DNA of 64,000 nt from Stutzerimonas stutzeri (GCF_013522825.1 NZ_JAAMQZ010000020.1:1-64000), one strand, 5' to 3'. Positions 28,022 to 37,373 are shown, numbered from the stretch's first letter. Numbers and translations: made by a program. The notes: generated by a model not told the origin, from the sequence alone.

Positions 28022-30268
28022 AAAGACCTGAAATTTCCCATTCTCATCGTTCACCGAGACATCAAGGCCGATACGGTAGCCGGTGAACGGGTCCGCGAAA
28101 TTGCTGCCGAACTGGAGCAGGACGGATTCCATATCCTGCCCACCGGCAGCGCCGCCGAAGGACGCATCGTGGCGTCCACCCATCATGGTCTGGCCTGCAT
28201 CCTGGTGGCGGCGGAAGGTGCCGGGGAAAACCAGCGGTTGCTGCAGGACGTGGTCGGCCTGATCCGCGTGGCGCGACGGCGGGCGCCAAAGCTGCCGATC
28301 TTCGCCCTCGGCGAGCAGATCACCATCGAGAACGCCCCCGCCGAAGCGATGGCCGATCTCAACGAACTACGCGGGTTGCTCTACTTGTTCGAGGATACGG
28401 TGCCTTTTCTGGCCCGGCAGGTGGCACGGGCCGCGCGCAACTACCTGGACGGGTTGCTGCCGCCGTTCTTCCGCGCGCTGGTGCAGCATACCGGGGACTC
28501 CAACTACTCCTGGCACACACCGGGCCACGGCGGTGGCGTGGCCTACCGCAAGAGCCCGGTGGGGCAGGCCTTCCACCAGTTCTTCGGCGAGAACACCCTG
28601 CGGTCGGATCTTTCGGTATCCGTGCCGGAACTGGGTTCGCTGCTCGATCACACCGGGCCGCTGGCTGCTGCCGAGGCACGCGCGGCGCGCAACTTCGGCG
28701 CCGATCATACGTTTTTCGTGATCAATGGCACCTCGACCGCCAACAAGATCGTCTGGCATTCGATGGTGGCGCGGGATGATCTGGTGCTGGTGGATCGCAA
28801 CTGTCACAAGTCCATCCTGCATTCGATCATCATGACCGGCGCGATTCCGCTCTACCTCACGCCGTCGCGCAATGAGCTGGGCATCATCGGGCCGATTCCG
28901 CTGGAAGAGTTCACGCCGGCTTCCATTCAGGCCAAGATCGATGCCAACCCGCTGGCGCGTGGGCGACCGCCACGGGTAAAGCTGGCAGTAGTGACCAATT
29001 CGACCTACGACGGCCTCTGTTACAACGCCAACCTGATCAAGCGCACCCTGGGCAACAGCGTCGACGTGCTGCATTTCGACGAGGCCTGGTACGCCTACGC
29101 GGCCTTTCACGAGTTCTACGATGGCCGCTACGGCATGGATACCCGTGAGCAGGGGCCGCTGGTATTCACCACCCACTCGCCGCACAAGGTACTGGCGGCC
29201 TTCAGTCAGGCCTCGATGATCCATGTGCTCGACAGCCAGCAGCGCCAGCTGGACCTCGACCGCTTCAACGAAGCCTTCATGATGCATACCTCCACCTCGC
29301 CGCAGTACGGCATCCTCGCCTCGCTGGATGTGGCCTCGGCGATGATGGAAGGTCCGGCGGGACGCTCGCTGATCCAGGAAACCTTCGATGAGGCGCTGAG
29401 CTTCCGCCGCGCGCTGGCCAATCTGCGCAGCCATCTGGCGGCGGATGACTGGTGGTTCAGCATCTGGCAACCGGAAACCGCGGATGGCGCGGAGACCCTG
29501 GCCACTGCCGACTGGCTGCTGCAGCCGGAGGCGGACTGGCACGGCTTCGGTGATGTCGCTGCCGATTACGTACTGCTTGACCCGATCAAGGTGACCCTGA
29601 CCACGCCCGGCCTGACCGCCCATGGCAAACTCAGTGAACGCGGTATTCCGGCGGCGGTGGTCAGCCGGTTTCTCTGGGAGCGTGGCCTGGTGGTAGAGAA
29701 GACCGGGCTCTACTCGATGCTGGTCCTGTTCACCATGGGCATCACCAAGGGTAAATGGAGCACGCTGCTGACCGAGTTGCTGGAATTCAAGCGGCACTAC
29801 GACGACAACGTTCCGCTCTGCGATGCGCTGCCCAGCGTGGCCCTCGTCGGTGGCAGCCTCTATGCCGGCATGGGCTTGCGCGATCTGTGCGATGCACTGC
29901 ATGGCTGCTATCGGGAAAATGCCACCGCAAAAGCCATGCGACGCATGTATACCGCGTTGCCGGAGCAGGTACTGAAGCCGGCTGACGCCTACGACAAGCT
30001 GGTGCGCGGCGAGGTCGAGGCCGTACCGATCGATGCCCTGGAAGGGCGCATCGCAGCCGTGATGCTGGTGCCGTACCCGCCGGGTATACCGCTGATCATG
30101 CCAGGCGAACGCTTTACCGCCGAGACGCGCTCGATTCTCGACTACCTCGATTTCGCCCAGCGCTTTGCCCTGCGCTTTCCCGGCTTCGATGCCGATGTGC
30201 ATGGGCTGCAGCGCGAGGATCATCCCGAGGGCCATCGTTATACGGTGGACTGCATCATGCAGGGTTGA
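28016..30268 (+). CDS. ldcA: Lysine decarboxylase (PLP-dependent, Orn/Lys/Arg class I)
   Basis: Converts lysine to cadaverine, by synteny and similarity to P. aeruginosa LdcA, which is lysine-specific despite arginine-decarboxylase-like sequence. 750 residues: N-terminal response-regulator-like wing (to about 140), aminotransferase-fold core with HTPGHGGG and PLP lysine Lys391 in THSPHKVLAAFSQ, and a C-terminal domain. The ATG at 28016 follows AGGA at 28005-28008 and lies in a predicted leader helix. In P. aeruginosa an antiporter gene (ldcB) follows; here the next gene is an enoyl-CoA hydratase family member, so ldcB is missing at this site. Confidence 0.92.
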   Translation: MHKDLKFPILIVHRDIKADTVAGERVREIAAELEQDGFHILPTGSAAEGRIVASTHHGLACILVAAEGAGENQRLLQDVVGLIRVARRRAPKLPIFALGEQITIENAPAEAMADLNELRGLLYLFEDTVPFLARQVARAARNYLDGLLPPFFRALVQHTGDSNYSWHTPGHGGGVAYRKSPVGQAFHQFFGENTLRSDLSVSVPELGSLLDHTGPLAAAEARAARNFGADHTFFVINGTSTANKIVWHSMVARDDLVLVDRNCHKSILHSIIMTGAIPLYLTPSRNELGIIGPIPLEEFTPASIQAKIDANPLARGRPPRVKLAVVTNSTYDGLCYNANLIKRTLGNSVDVLHFDEAWYAYAAFHEFYDGRYGMDTREQGPLVFTTHSPHKVLAAFSQASMIHVLDSQQRQLDLDRFNEAFMMHTSTSPQYGILASLDVASAMMEGPAGRSLIQETFDEALSFRRALANLRSHLAADDWWFSIWQPETADGAETLATADWLLQPEADWHGFGDVAADYVLLDPIKVTLTTPGLTAHGKLSERGIPAAVVSRFLWERGLVVEKTGLYSMLVLFTMGITKGKWSTLLTELLEFKRHYDDNVPLCDALPSVALVGGSLYAGMGLRDLCDALHGCYRENATAKAMRRMYTALPEQVLKPADAYDKLVRGEVEAVPIDALEGRIAAVMLVPYPPGIPLIMPGERFTAETRSILDYLDFAQRFALRFPGFDADVHGLQREDHPEGHRYTVDCIMQG

Positions 30269-30414
30269 ACCGGCAATACGGGCTTATGATGTGCCAGGGC
30301 GTGGGCTGCATCACACGCTCTCGCATCGACTTTCAGCCGGCTGTTGTTATAGTTGTGCGGCTTGAAACAGGTCCCCGAGAAGGCCTGACAATCTGCCCAG
30401 CCGAGGAAGATAGC

Positions 30415-31227
30415 GTGACTGAATACCAATCCTTTCGTGTGGAGCTGAAGGACAGGATCGCCCATGTGGCGATCAACCGGCCCGAAAAGGTCAATGCCAT
30501 GAATGCTGCCTTCTGGAGCGAGATCGTCGACATCTTCCAGTGGGTCGACGATACCGACGAGGTGCGGGTGGTGGTGCTGACCGGCGAGGGCAAGCACTTC
30601 TCGGCGGGCATCGATCTGCAATTGCTGGCTCAGGCCGCGAGTGGCATGGGCAGCGACATCGGGCGCAATGCCGACCGTCTGCGCCGGCAGATACTCAAGC
30701 TGCAGGCCTCCTTCAACGCCGTGGACAACTGCCGCAAGCCGGTAATCGCCGCCATCCAGGGGCATTGCATCGGTGGCGCCATCGACCTGGTCTCGGCCTG
30801 TGACATGCGTTACAGCACCCTCGACGCACAATTCTCCATCAAGGAAATCGACATGGGGATGGCCGCCGATGTCGGCACCCTGCAGCGTCTGCCGCGCATC
30901 ATCGGCGACGGTATCATGCGTGAGCTGGCTTATACCGGGCGCGCGGTCGATGGGCAGGAAGCGCAGGCGATCGGCCTCGTCAACCGGACCTACCCGGACC
31001 AGCCGACCATGATGGCGGCGGTGCTCGAGCTGGCGGCACAGATCGCCGACAAATCGCCCGTGGCCATCCGTGGTACCAAGGAAATGATTCGCTACATGCG
31101 TGATCACCGCGTCGATGACGGCCTCGAATATGTCGCGACCTGGAATGCGGCCATGCTCCAGTCGGCAGACCTCAGGGTGGCCATGACCGCGCACATGAGC
31201 AAACAGAAGCCGGACTTCGCCGATTGA
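30415..31227 (+). CDS. Delta(3,5)-delta(2,4)-dienoyl-CoA isomerase (crotonase family, ECH1-like)
   Basis: Probable beta-oxidation auxiliary enzyme for odd-position double bonds. 270 residues starting at GTG 30415, set by GAGGAAGA 30401-30408. The crotonase fold has oxyanion loops FSAGIDLQL and HCIGGAIDLVSACD. The three acidic residues used by mammalian ECH1 are all present: Asp124 (GAIDL), Glu144 (IKEID) and Asp152 (MAADVGTLQRLP). This argues for the isomerase rather than a plain hydratase. It precedes fimL by 37 bases, same strand. Upstream in-frame ATG at 30265 overlaps ldcA and is not used. Confidence 0.85.
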   Translation: MTEYQSFRVELKDRIAHVAINRPEKVNAMNAAFWSEIVDIFQWVDDTDEVRVVVLTGEGKHFSAGIDLQLLAQAASGMGSDIGRNADRLRRQILKLQASFNAVDNCRKPVIAAIQGHCIGGAIDLVSACDMRYSTLDAQFSIKEIDMGMAADVGTLQRLPRIIGDGIMRELAYTGRAVDGQEAQAIGLVNRTYPDQPTMMAAVLELAAQIADKSPVAIRGTKEMIRYMRDHRVDDGLEYVATWNAAMLQSADLRVAMTAHMSKQKPDFAD

Positions 31228-31264
31228 TGCATCAGCCAAACATTGCGCGGGGGGTGCGCCAGGC

Positions 31265-32947
31265 ATGGTAACCGGAGCGACTTCACTCAGCCTGGTTCGC
31301 GATGAACTGTTCGCCACCATGGAAGAGGCCGAGCAGAGCCTCGAACATTTCATCATCGACCGCAATAACGGTGGCTTGCTGCAGCAGGCGGTCGAGAACC
31401 TCAAGCAGGTTCGCGGCACCCTCAGCCTTATCGAGCTGACCGGTGCCGAACTGCTGGCGCAGGAAATTCTGCAACTGGCCACGGATATTCCCGTTGGTGC
31501 AGGAGAAGATCGCGACACGCAACTGACGGCGCTGAGCAATGCGCTGTACGTGCTTGCGCGCTATCTGGAAAGTGTCGATGCCAGTCGCCAGGAAATGCCC
31601 GAACTGCTTTTGCCCCCGATCAATGCGTTGCGTCTGGCCGGTGCACAGCCACCGCTGCCGGAAAGCTTTTTCTTCAGCGTCCGTCTCGACCATGCGCGTC
31701 CAGCACTAACAGCGCCGGTGCGTGAGCCCGCTGCGCGCACTGCCGAGGCGCGTCGACTGCGGCAGATGTATCAGCTTGGTCTGCTCGGCTTCATCCGTGA
31801 ACCCAATGCGGCGGCCAGCCTCAAACTCATGGGCCGGGCGCTCAGCCGGTTGGACATGCTCTACGCCAATACGCCAGCTGGGCGCCTGTGCTGGCTGGGC
31901 AGCGCCGCGCTGGAAGCGCAGCTCGATGGTCAGCTGCTGCCACGCCAGTCACGCAAACGGCTGTTTTCCAGAGTCGACCGGGAGCTTCGGCAACTGATCG
32001 TCAACAGTGGCCATGAGCCGCCGCGCAGCCTGCTCAAGGAGTTGCTGTATCTGGTTGCGCTGGCTGAAAGTGGCGGGCCGATCGCAAGTCAGGTTCGGGA
32101 AATATTTTCCTTGGGCCCGTTGCCCTTCACCGATCATCTTCTCGAAGATGAATCCCAGCGCCTGGCCGGCCCCGGTCAGGCCGTGATGCGTTCGCTGTCC
32201 GCGGCGATCCGCGAGGAGCTTGCAAGCCTCAAGGACCTGCTGGACCTGATCGAGCGTCAGACCGCGGCAGCGGAATCCTATGCCAATCTGCACAGCCTGC
32301 TCGGCAAGCTGGCCAAGACCCTTGGCATGGTAGGCTTGTCGTCTGCCTCCAGCGCCCTGCATGCACAGTTGAGTCAGGCCTCGGGCTGGACTGCCGAAAA
32401 CCCTCCGGCCTCTGAAGCACTGCTCAAACTGGCCGATGCGGTGCTCTATGTCGAAAGCATGGTGGCCAGCCTCGAACGGGGTGAGCGGCGTGATACGCGC
32501 CCGCAGACCATTCAATCCGGCCATGAGGCGCAAGCCTTCGCCAACCACCAGCTCACCGAGGCCTGTATCGTGGTGATCGGCGAGGCGACGGCGGGACTGG
32601 CCCTGGCCAAGCGGGCCATCACCGCCTATCTGGAATCCAATGGCGAGAAACTGCATCTGGCCAATGTTCCGTTCAGCCTGATGGCGGTTCGCGGCGGGCT
32701 GCGCTTTCTCGAACAGGATCGCGCTGCCGAGCTGATCGGCGCGTGCGCAGACTTCATTCAGAAGCAGATGCTCGAAGGTGTACAGATGCCCTCGGAGCAG
32801 ATGCTCGAAACCCTTGCCGATGCCCTGACCAGCCTGGAGTACTACCTCGAAGGTGGCGCGATCCTGCGGCGTGACGATTCGCGCATCAGTGTTCTGGATC
32901 TTGCCGCCGACAGCGTCCGCGCGCTGGGCCTGCCGGTAGCCGCCTGA
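31265..32947 (+). CDS. fimL: Type IV pilus / twitching regulator FimL
   Basis: In P. aeruginosa FimL works with the Chp system and FimV to raise cAMP (CyaB, Vfr) and so controls twitching and virulence. 560 residues without enzymatic motifs. It resembles the N-terminal Hpt-like scaffold of ChpA (LEHFIIDRNNGGLLQQA, VRGTLSLIELTGAELLA) but lacks a phosphorylatable histidine in a clear Hpt signature. Mostly alpha-helical. The start ATG at 31265 gives MVTGATSLSLVRDELF. The TGA stop touches the GTG start of nudC with no gap, so the two are translationally linked. Confidence 0.87.
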   Translation: MVTGATSLSLVRDELFATMEEAEQSLEHFIIDRNNGGLLQQAVENLKQVRGTLSLIELTGAELLAQEILQLATDIPVGAGEDRDTQLTALSNALYVLARYLESVDASRQEMPELLLPPINALRLAGAQPPLPESFFFSVRLDHARPALTAPVREPAARTAEARRLRQMYQLGLLGFIREPNAAASLKLMGRALSRLDMLYANTPAGRLCWLGSAALEAQLDGQLLPRQSRKRLFSRVDRELRQLIVNSGHEPPRSLLKELLYLVALAESGGPIASQVREIFSLGPLPFTDHLLEDESQRLAGPGQAVMRSLSAAIREELASLKDLLDLIERQTAAAESYANLHSLLGKLAKTLGMVGLSSASSALHAQLSQASGWTAENPPASEALLKLADAVLYVESMVASLERGERRDTRPQTIQSGHEAQAFANHQLTEACIVVIGEATAGLALAKRAITAYLESNGEKLHLANVPFSLMAVRGGLRFLEQDRAAELIGACADFIQKQMLEGVQMPSEQMLETLADALTSLEYYLEGGAILRRDDSRISVLDLAADSVRALGLPVAA

Positions 32948-33781
32948 GTGAGCCTGCGCTGGCAACCCGCACGACTCGACCCGAGCGGTGAGAGCGGATG
33001 GGCGCTCGTGCATTGCCAGCAGGGCTTTCTCCATGACGACAGTGGTGTGCTGTTTCCCCGAGATTGGCTCAAGCGTCTGGCCCTGCCGCTGATCAGCGAG
33101 CAGGGCCTCGGCTATTTCGAGGGTGATCCGGTATTCCTGTTCGAACTGGCCCATCAGGCCGAAGTGCCTGGCGCATCCTGGCAGGGCCTGCGCCAGTTCA
33201 TGATGCAGGATGAGGATGTCGACCGGTTTCGCATGCTCGGTTTTGCCGCGCAGATCGGTACCTGGGCCAACCAGCATCGCTTCTGCGGTCGCTGTGGCCA
33301 GCCGATGCGCCAGCATCCATCAGAGCGTGCGATGCAGTGCGCCGCATGCGGCATCCATCACTATCCACGCATCTCGCCGAGCATGATCGTGCTGGTGACC
33401 CGTGGCGACGAGTTGCTGCTCGCACGCTCGCCGCGTTTCGCCCCTGGGGTCTACAGCACCCTGGCCGGGTTCGTCGAGCCGGGTGAGTCGGTGGAGCAGT
33501 GCGTGATACGTGAAGTACATGAAGAGGTCGGGGTGGCGATCCACAGGCCGCAGTACATCTGCAGCCAGGGCTGGCCCTTTCCGCACTCGTTGATGCTGGG
33601 CTTTCATGCCGAGTACGCGGCAGGGGAAATCGTCATGCAACCGGAGGAAATCGAGGACGCCGGCTGGTTTCATATCGACCGGCTACCGGCCTTGCCGGCG
33701 CCGAAATCCATCGCCCGTTACCTGATCGAACTCTATCTGGCCCGGTGTTCAGGCCACGCCGAACCAGTGCTGCCAGGCTAG
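32948..33781 (+). CDS. nudC: NADH pyrophosphatase / RNA deNADding enzyme
   Basis: Nudix hydrolase that cleaves NADH and removes NAD caps from RNA. 277 residues. N-terminal domain, zinc ribbon Cys113, Cys116, Cys131, Cys134 (CGRCG and CAACG), Nudix box from Gly174 ([18 protein letters not shown]) and the NudC-specific SQGWPFP motif at 206-212 (consensus SQPWPFP, so Pro is replaced by Gly). GTG start directly after the fimL stop. The last 33 bases overlap the convergent transporter gene. Confidence 0.94.
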   Translation: MSLRWQPARLDPSGESGWALVHCQQGFLHDDSGVLFPRDWLKRLALPLISEQGLGYFEGDPVFLFELAHQAEVPGASWQGLRQFMMQDEDVDRFRMLGFAAQIGTWANQHRFCGRCGQPMRQHPSERAMQCAACGIHHYPRISPSMIVLVTRGDELLLARSPRFAPGVYSTLAGFVEPGESVEQCVIREVHEEVGVAIHRPQYICSQGWPFPHSLMLGFHAEYAAGEIVMQPEEIEDAGWFHIDRLPALPAPKSIARYLIELYLARCSGHAEPVLPG

Positions 33782-34531
33782 GCGCAGGCTCAACAGCAAC
33801 ACCACGAAAATGAAGATTGGCCGGATGAATTTCGAGCCGCCACGAATTGCCGTTCGTGCGCCAAGGTAGGCGCCGGCCATCAGCGCCAGCCCCATGCCGA
33901 GGCCCAGCACCCAGGCAACCTGACCGCTGATGATGAAAACAGCCAGCGCCGTACCGTTGCTGACGAAGTTCATGCTGCGCGCCACGCCGCTTGCCCTGAG
34001 CAAGTCCAGCGGATACAGCAGCAGACTGCTGACTGTCCAGAAGGCGCCTGTACCCGGCCCGGCAATGCCGTCATAGAAGCCGAGCCCCAGTCCCTGTGGC
34101 CATTGGCGGTGCTTGCCAATCGGCGCGGTGTTTTCCCTGGGTGTCACCGGAACGGGGTTGAACAGCAGATACAGCCCACAGACGAAAACCACCAGCGGCA
34201 GCAGCTGATTGAGCCATTGCGCAGGAATCAGGTGCGCCAGTCCGGCGCCAAGCGCCGCACCGATGGCCGTGGCGACCAGCGCACGTCCCCACTGCCGGGG
34301 GTCGAAAAGCTTGCGCCGATAAAAGGTGAAGCTGGCCGTGGCCGAGCCGAAGGTCGCGCACAGCTTGTTCGTACCCAGCACCAGATGCGGCGGCAGGCCG
34401 GCAGTGAGCAGAGCAGGCAGGGTCAGCAGGCCGCCGCCACCGGCAATGGCATCGATAAAGCCGGCGAGAAAGGCAACGACCAGCAAGGCTGCCAGTACGG
34501 GTAGATCCAGGGTTAATTCGAGAAAGGGCAT
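33749..34531 (-). CDS. TauE/SafE family membrane transporter
   Basis: Predicted sulfite/organosulfonate exporter family (DUF81), 260 residues, about eight hydrophobic segments spread over the length. The conserved [16 protein letters not shown] repeat motif lies near residues 20-35 and its partner [15 protein letters not shown] near 150-165, the expected duplicated half-motifs. Start ATG 34531 is chosen because the membrane segment begins right after it; no strong ribosome binding site is seen, and upstream ATGs at 34570 and 34627 are possible. Convergent overlap of 33 bases with nudC. Confidence 0.85.
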   Translation of the reverse strand: MPFLELTLDLPVLAALLVVAFLAGFIDAIAGGGGLLTLPALLTAGLPPHLVLGTNKLCATFGSATASFTFYRRKLFDPRQWGRALVATAIGAALGAGLAHLIPAQWLNQLLPLVVFVCGLYLLFNPVPVTPRENTAPIGKHRQWPQGLGLGFYDGIAGPGTGAFWTVSSLLLYPLDLLRASGVARSMNFVSNGTALAVFIISGQVAWVLGLGMGLALMAGAYLGARTAIRGGSKFIRPIFIFVVLLLSLRLAWQHWFGVA

Positions 34532-34720
34532 GGGACACTTGCTAAAGGGAGAGGGCGGAGAAGAATGGCGCATGATGCCGCTTGCATCACGCCAAGCCAA
34601 CGGCCTGGCAACCGGAAGCAGCGACATAATGTCGACTCGTAATCAGTGTTCCAAGCTGATGCTGGATGCCCTGCAGGGTGCCACCGATAATGCTTCACCG
34701 ATTTTTCAGGAAGGCATGTG

Positions 34721-35368
34721 ATGCAATATCTGGGACTTGCAGTAGGGGTCGGCTTCCTTGCACTGGTAACCGCACTGCTCGCGTTGCGTGTGCTGCTGGG
34801 CGGCAATTGGCTGCTGGGATGGTTGCGCGGCACCTTCGGCCTGCTATTGCTCGCGCTGGGCGGCGTGATCGCATTGATCGCCTGGGACGTCACGACCTAT
34901 CGCCCGCTGCCACAGGACAAGCCCCTGGCCCGGCTGGCCTTCCAGGCCGAAGGGCCGCAGCGCTATCAGGCAAGGCTTGAGCAGCATGGGCAGACCCGTT
35001 TCGTCACCCTGGAGGGCGACCTCTGGCAGCTCGATCTGCGCGTGCTGCAGTGGAAAGGCCTGGCGTCATTGATCGGCCTTGAAAGCGGCTTTCGACTGCA
35101 AAGGCTTTCAGGCCGCTACCTGGCGGTAGAACAGCAGGAGCAGGCACGCAATGTACGGGTCGTGCTGGAGCAGAGCCGGCTGGGGCTGGATTTCTGGGCC
35201 TGGCTGCAGCGTTGTCAGTGTGGCTCGCTACTGGTCGAGGCGCAGCAGCACCGAGTCAGTTTCCTGCCCATCGCGGACGGAGCCGAGTACGCCATCGAGA
35301 TGACACCGACAGGGCCGCTGGCACAGCCAGCGAATGCCGCCGCCGAGCAGGCGATGAAGGATTGGTAA
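34721..35368 (+). CDS. Hypothetical membrane protein (annotated in relatives as multidrug transporter-like)
   Basis: 215 residues: two N-terminal membrane helices at about 3-25 and 30-55 (GLLLLALGGVIALIAWD), then a soluble periplasmic-type domain rich in Leu, Gln and Arg. No enzyme motif is visible. The ATG at 34721 is set by AGGAAGG at 34708-34714; a GTG one codon earlier is less likely. Followed by a rho-independent terminator, so it is a single-gene unit. I do not assign a function. Confidence 0.75.
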   Translation: MQYLGLAVGVGFLALVTALLALRVLLGGNWLLGWLRGTFGLLLLALGGVIALIAWDVTTYRPLPQDKPLARLAFQAEGPQRYQARLEQHGQTRFVTLEGDLWQLDLRVLQWKGLASLIGLESGFRLQRLSGRYLAVEQQEQARNVRVVLEQSRLGLDFWAWLQRCQCGSLLVEAQQHRVSFLPIADGAEYAIEMTPTGPLAQPANAAAEQAMKDW

Positions 35369-35389
35369 CGTACAGGAGCGGTACGTATG

Positions 35390-35415
35390 GGGAGCCTGAA
35401 TGGCTCCCTTCCTTT
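35390..35415 (+). terminator. Terminator between the membrane protein gene and the SDR gene
   Basis: GGGAGCC (35390-35396) pairs with GGCTCCC (35402-35408), loop TGAAT, tail TTCCTTTT. Confidence 0.8.
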
Positions 35416-35420
35416 TGTGA

Positions 35421-36188
35421 TCAGGCCAGATAGCCACCATCCACATTGAGCGACAGGCCCGTGGTGTAGCTGGAGGCATCACTGGCCAGGTAGAGCACAG
35501 CGCCGGCCATTTCCTCGGGATTGGCCACGCGATGCAGGGGAATATGGCGCAGCGCTTCTTCACGGATGGCATCGTTGCTGACCAGTGCGGAGGCGAACCG
35601 GGTGTCGGTCAAACCCGGCAGCAAGGCGTTGCAGCGGATGCCCAGCGGCGCGCATTCCTTGGCGAAGGCCTTGGTCATGTTGATCACGGCGGCCTTGGTG
35701 ACTGAATAGATACCCTGGAAATGCCCCGGTGTAACGCCATTGATCGAGGCGACATTGATGATGCTGCCGCCACCGTGCTCGCGCATCAGCTTGCCGGCTT
35801 CGACGGACATGAAGAAGTAGCCGCGAATGTTCACGTCCACGGTTTTCTGAAAGGCCGAGACGTCGGTGTCGAGGATGTGGCAGAACTGCGGGTTGGTCGC
35901 TGCGTTGTTGACCAGGATGTCGAGGTGCCCGAACTGTTCGCGAATATGGGCGAAAACAGCCTGGATCTGCTCCAGTTCGCCAATGTGGCAGGCCATCGCC
36001 GTCGCCTTGCCGCCCTCGGCATTGATGGCGTCGGCCACCGTCTGGCAGCCCTCGATCCTGCGGCTGGACACGATGACATGGGCGCCTTGCCGGGCGAGCA
36101 GGCGGGCAATGGCCTCGCCAATGCCACGGCTGGCGCCGGAGACGAAGGCGATCTTGCCATCCAGGTCGAAAAGGGTGGTTTTGCTCAT
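35421..36188 (-). CDS. Short-chain dehydrogenase/reductase
   Basis: NAD(P)-dependent oxidoreductase, 255 residues, classical SDR. Cofactor motif GASRGIGE near residues 17-24, NNAAT at about 89-93, catalytic YSVTK preceded by the serine of NVASINGV, and the C-terminal GLSLNVDGGYLA typical of FabG-like enzymes. The ATG at 36188 has AGGAAAT upstream. It is transcribed just after the phosphotransferase gene (29 bases), and the pair is conserved in pseudomonads next to acyl-CoA metabolism genes; substrate unknown. Confidence 0.92.
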   Translation of the reverse strand: MSKTTLFDLDGKIAFVSGASRGIGEAIARLLARQGAHVIVSSRRIEGCQTVADAINAEGGKATAMACHIGELEQIQAVFAHIREQFGHLDILVNNAATNPQFCHILDTDVSAFQKTVDVNIRGYFFMSVEAGKLMREHGGGSIINVASINGVTPGHFQGIYSVTKAAVINMTKAFAKECAPLGIRCNALLPGLTDTRFASALVSNDAIREEALRHIPLHRVANPEEMAGAVLYLASDASSYTTGLSLNVDGGYLA

Positions 36189-36217
36189 GATGAGATTTCC
36201 TGTAAGGGCGGGCTGTT

Positions 36218-37285
36218 CTACAGCTTCGATTTGTGGATGACCTGCAGGCACATCTGTTCAAGCAGGGCGTTGAGTTGCACGAACCGGGCGAATCGCTTGT
36301 CCTGGGTCTGACCGTGGAAATAGCGGTAGTAGATCTGCTGGATGATGCCGGCCAGGCGGAACAGACCATAGGTGTAGTAGTAATCGAAGTTGTCGATGCG
36401 GATGCCGGCGCGTTCGGCGTAGTAGTCAACGAACTGCTGGCGCGTGAGCATGCCCGGCGCGTTGCTCGGCTGCTTGCGCATCAGTTGCACGGGAGGCGGG
36501 TCGTCGGCCTCGATCCAGTAGGCCAGGGTGTTGCCCAGGTCCATCAGAGGGTCGCCGAGGGTGGTCATTTCCCAGTCGAGCACGCCGATGATCTGCATCG
36601 GGTTGTCCGGGTCGAGAATGACGTTATCGAAGCGGTAATCGTTGTGGATGATTCCGGGCTTGGGGTGATCAGCCGGCATCTTGTCGCGCAGCCAGGCCTT
36701 GACCGGCTCCCAGGTCGGTGCATCGGGGGTGATGGCGCGCTCGTAGCGCTCGATCCAGCCGCTGATCTGGCGCTGGACGTAACCCTCGGGCTTGCCCAGG
36801 TCACCCAGACCGCACGCTTGGTAATCGACGTTGTGCAGATCGACGAATTTGTCGATGAAGCTCTTGCACAGGGCACGGGTCTGCTCCGGCGTGAAACCTA
36901 GTTCGGGCGGCATGTCTTCGCGCAGGATGATGCCTCTGACGCGCTCCATGACATAGAACTCGGCACCGATAAGGCTTTCGTCGGTGCAGTGGACATAAGC
37001 CCTCGGGCAATATGGAAAGCCGGCGTTGAGCTGATTGAGGATGCGGTATTCGCGGCCCATGTCGTGTGCCGATCTGGCCTTCTGGCCGAACGGCGGGCGG
37101 CGCAGCACCAGCTCCCGGTCGGGATACTCCAGCAGGTAGGTCAGATTGGATGCGCCACCGGGAAACTGCGTAATGCGCGGCGTGCCTTCAAGGCCTGGAA
37201 TATGGGCCTTCAGATACGGAGCGATGATCTCGGCGGGCAGTTCCTCGCCCTCGCGGATTCGGCTGGTCTGGTCTGTAAGCGCCAT
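36218..37285 (-). CDS. Aminoglycoside-phosphotransferase-family kinase (ACAD10/11-like)
   Basis: 355 residues with an intact APH kinase core: HNDYRFDNVILD (catalytic loop Asp and metal-binding Asn), LDWEMTTLGDPLMDLG (metal Asp) and an N-terminal GGASNLTYLL nucleotide loop. This subgroup resembles the kinase domain of mammalian ACAD10/11, which phosphorylates 4-hydroxyacyl-CoAs, rather than drug-resistance enzymes. Pairing with an SDR and nearby acyl-CoA enzymes fits lipid catabolism. First gene of the leftward pair; a dyad over its putative promoter is listed separately. Confidence 0.88.
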   Translation of the reverse strand: MALTDQTSRIREGEELPAEIIAPYLKAHIPGLEGTPRITQFPGGASNLTYLLEYPDRELVLRRPPFGQKARSAHDMGREYRILNQLNAGFPYCPRAYVHCTDESLIGAEFYVMERVRGIILREDMPPELGFTPEQTRALCKSFIDKFVDLHNVDYQACGLGDLGKPEGYVQRQISGWIERYERAITPDAPTWEPVKAWLRDKMPADHPKPGIIHNDYRFDNVILDPDNPMQIIGVLDWEMTTLGDPLMDLGNTLAYWIEADDPPPVQLMRKQPSNAPGMLTRQQFVDYYAERAGIRIDNFDYYYTYGLFRLAGIIQQIYYRYFHGQTQDKRFARFVQLNALLEQMCLQVIHKSKL

Positions 37286-37337
37286 GCGTGTCCCTTTTTA
37301 TGATCGATGCGGCGACGATGCCTGCGAGTGAAGCGCT

Positions 37338-37373
37338 AATCTAAAGGCTGTGCCCTGACTTCACCAAGTGAAG
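37338..37373 (-). promoter_or_regulatory. Putative promoter with overlapping operator dyad
   Basis: On the minus strand, TTGGTG (37367-37362) and TAGATT (37343-37338) are spaced 18 bases. The -35 lies inside a perfect dyad CTTCAC-CAA-GTGAAG (37359-37373). A second GTGAAGCG half-site lies at about 37328-37335. Placement over the -35 is what a repressor would need. Target is the kinase-SDR pair; regulator unknown. Confidence 0.4.
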
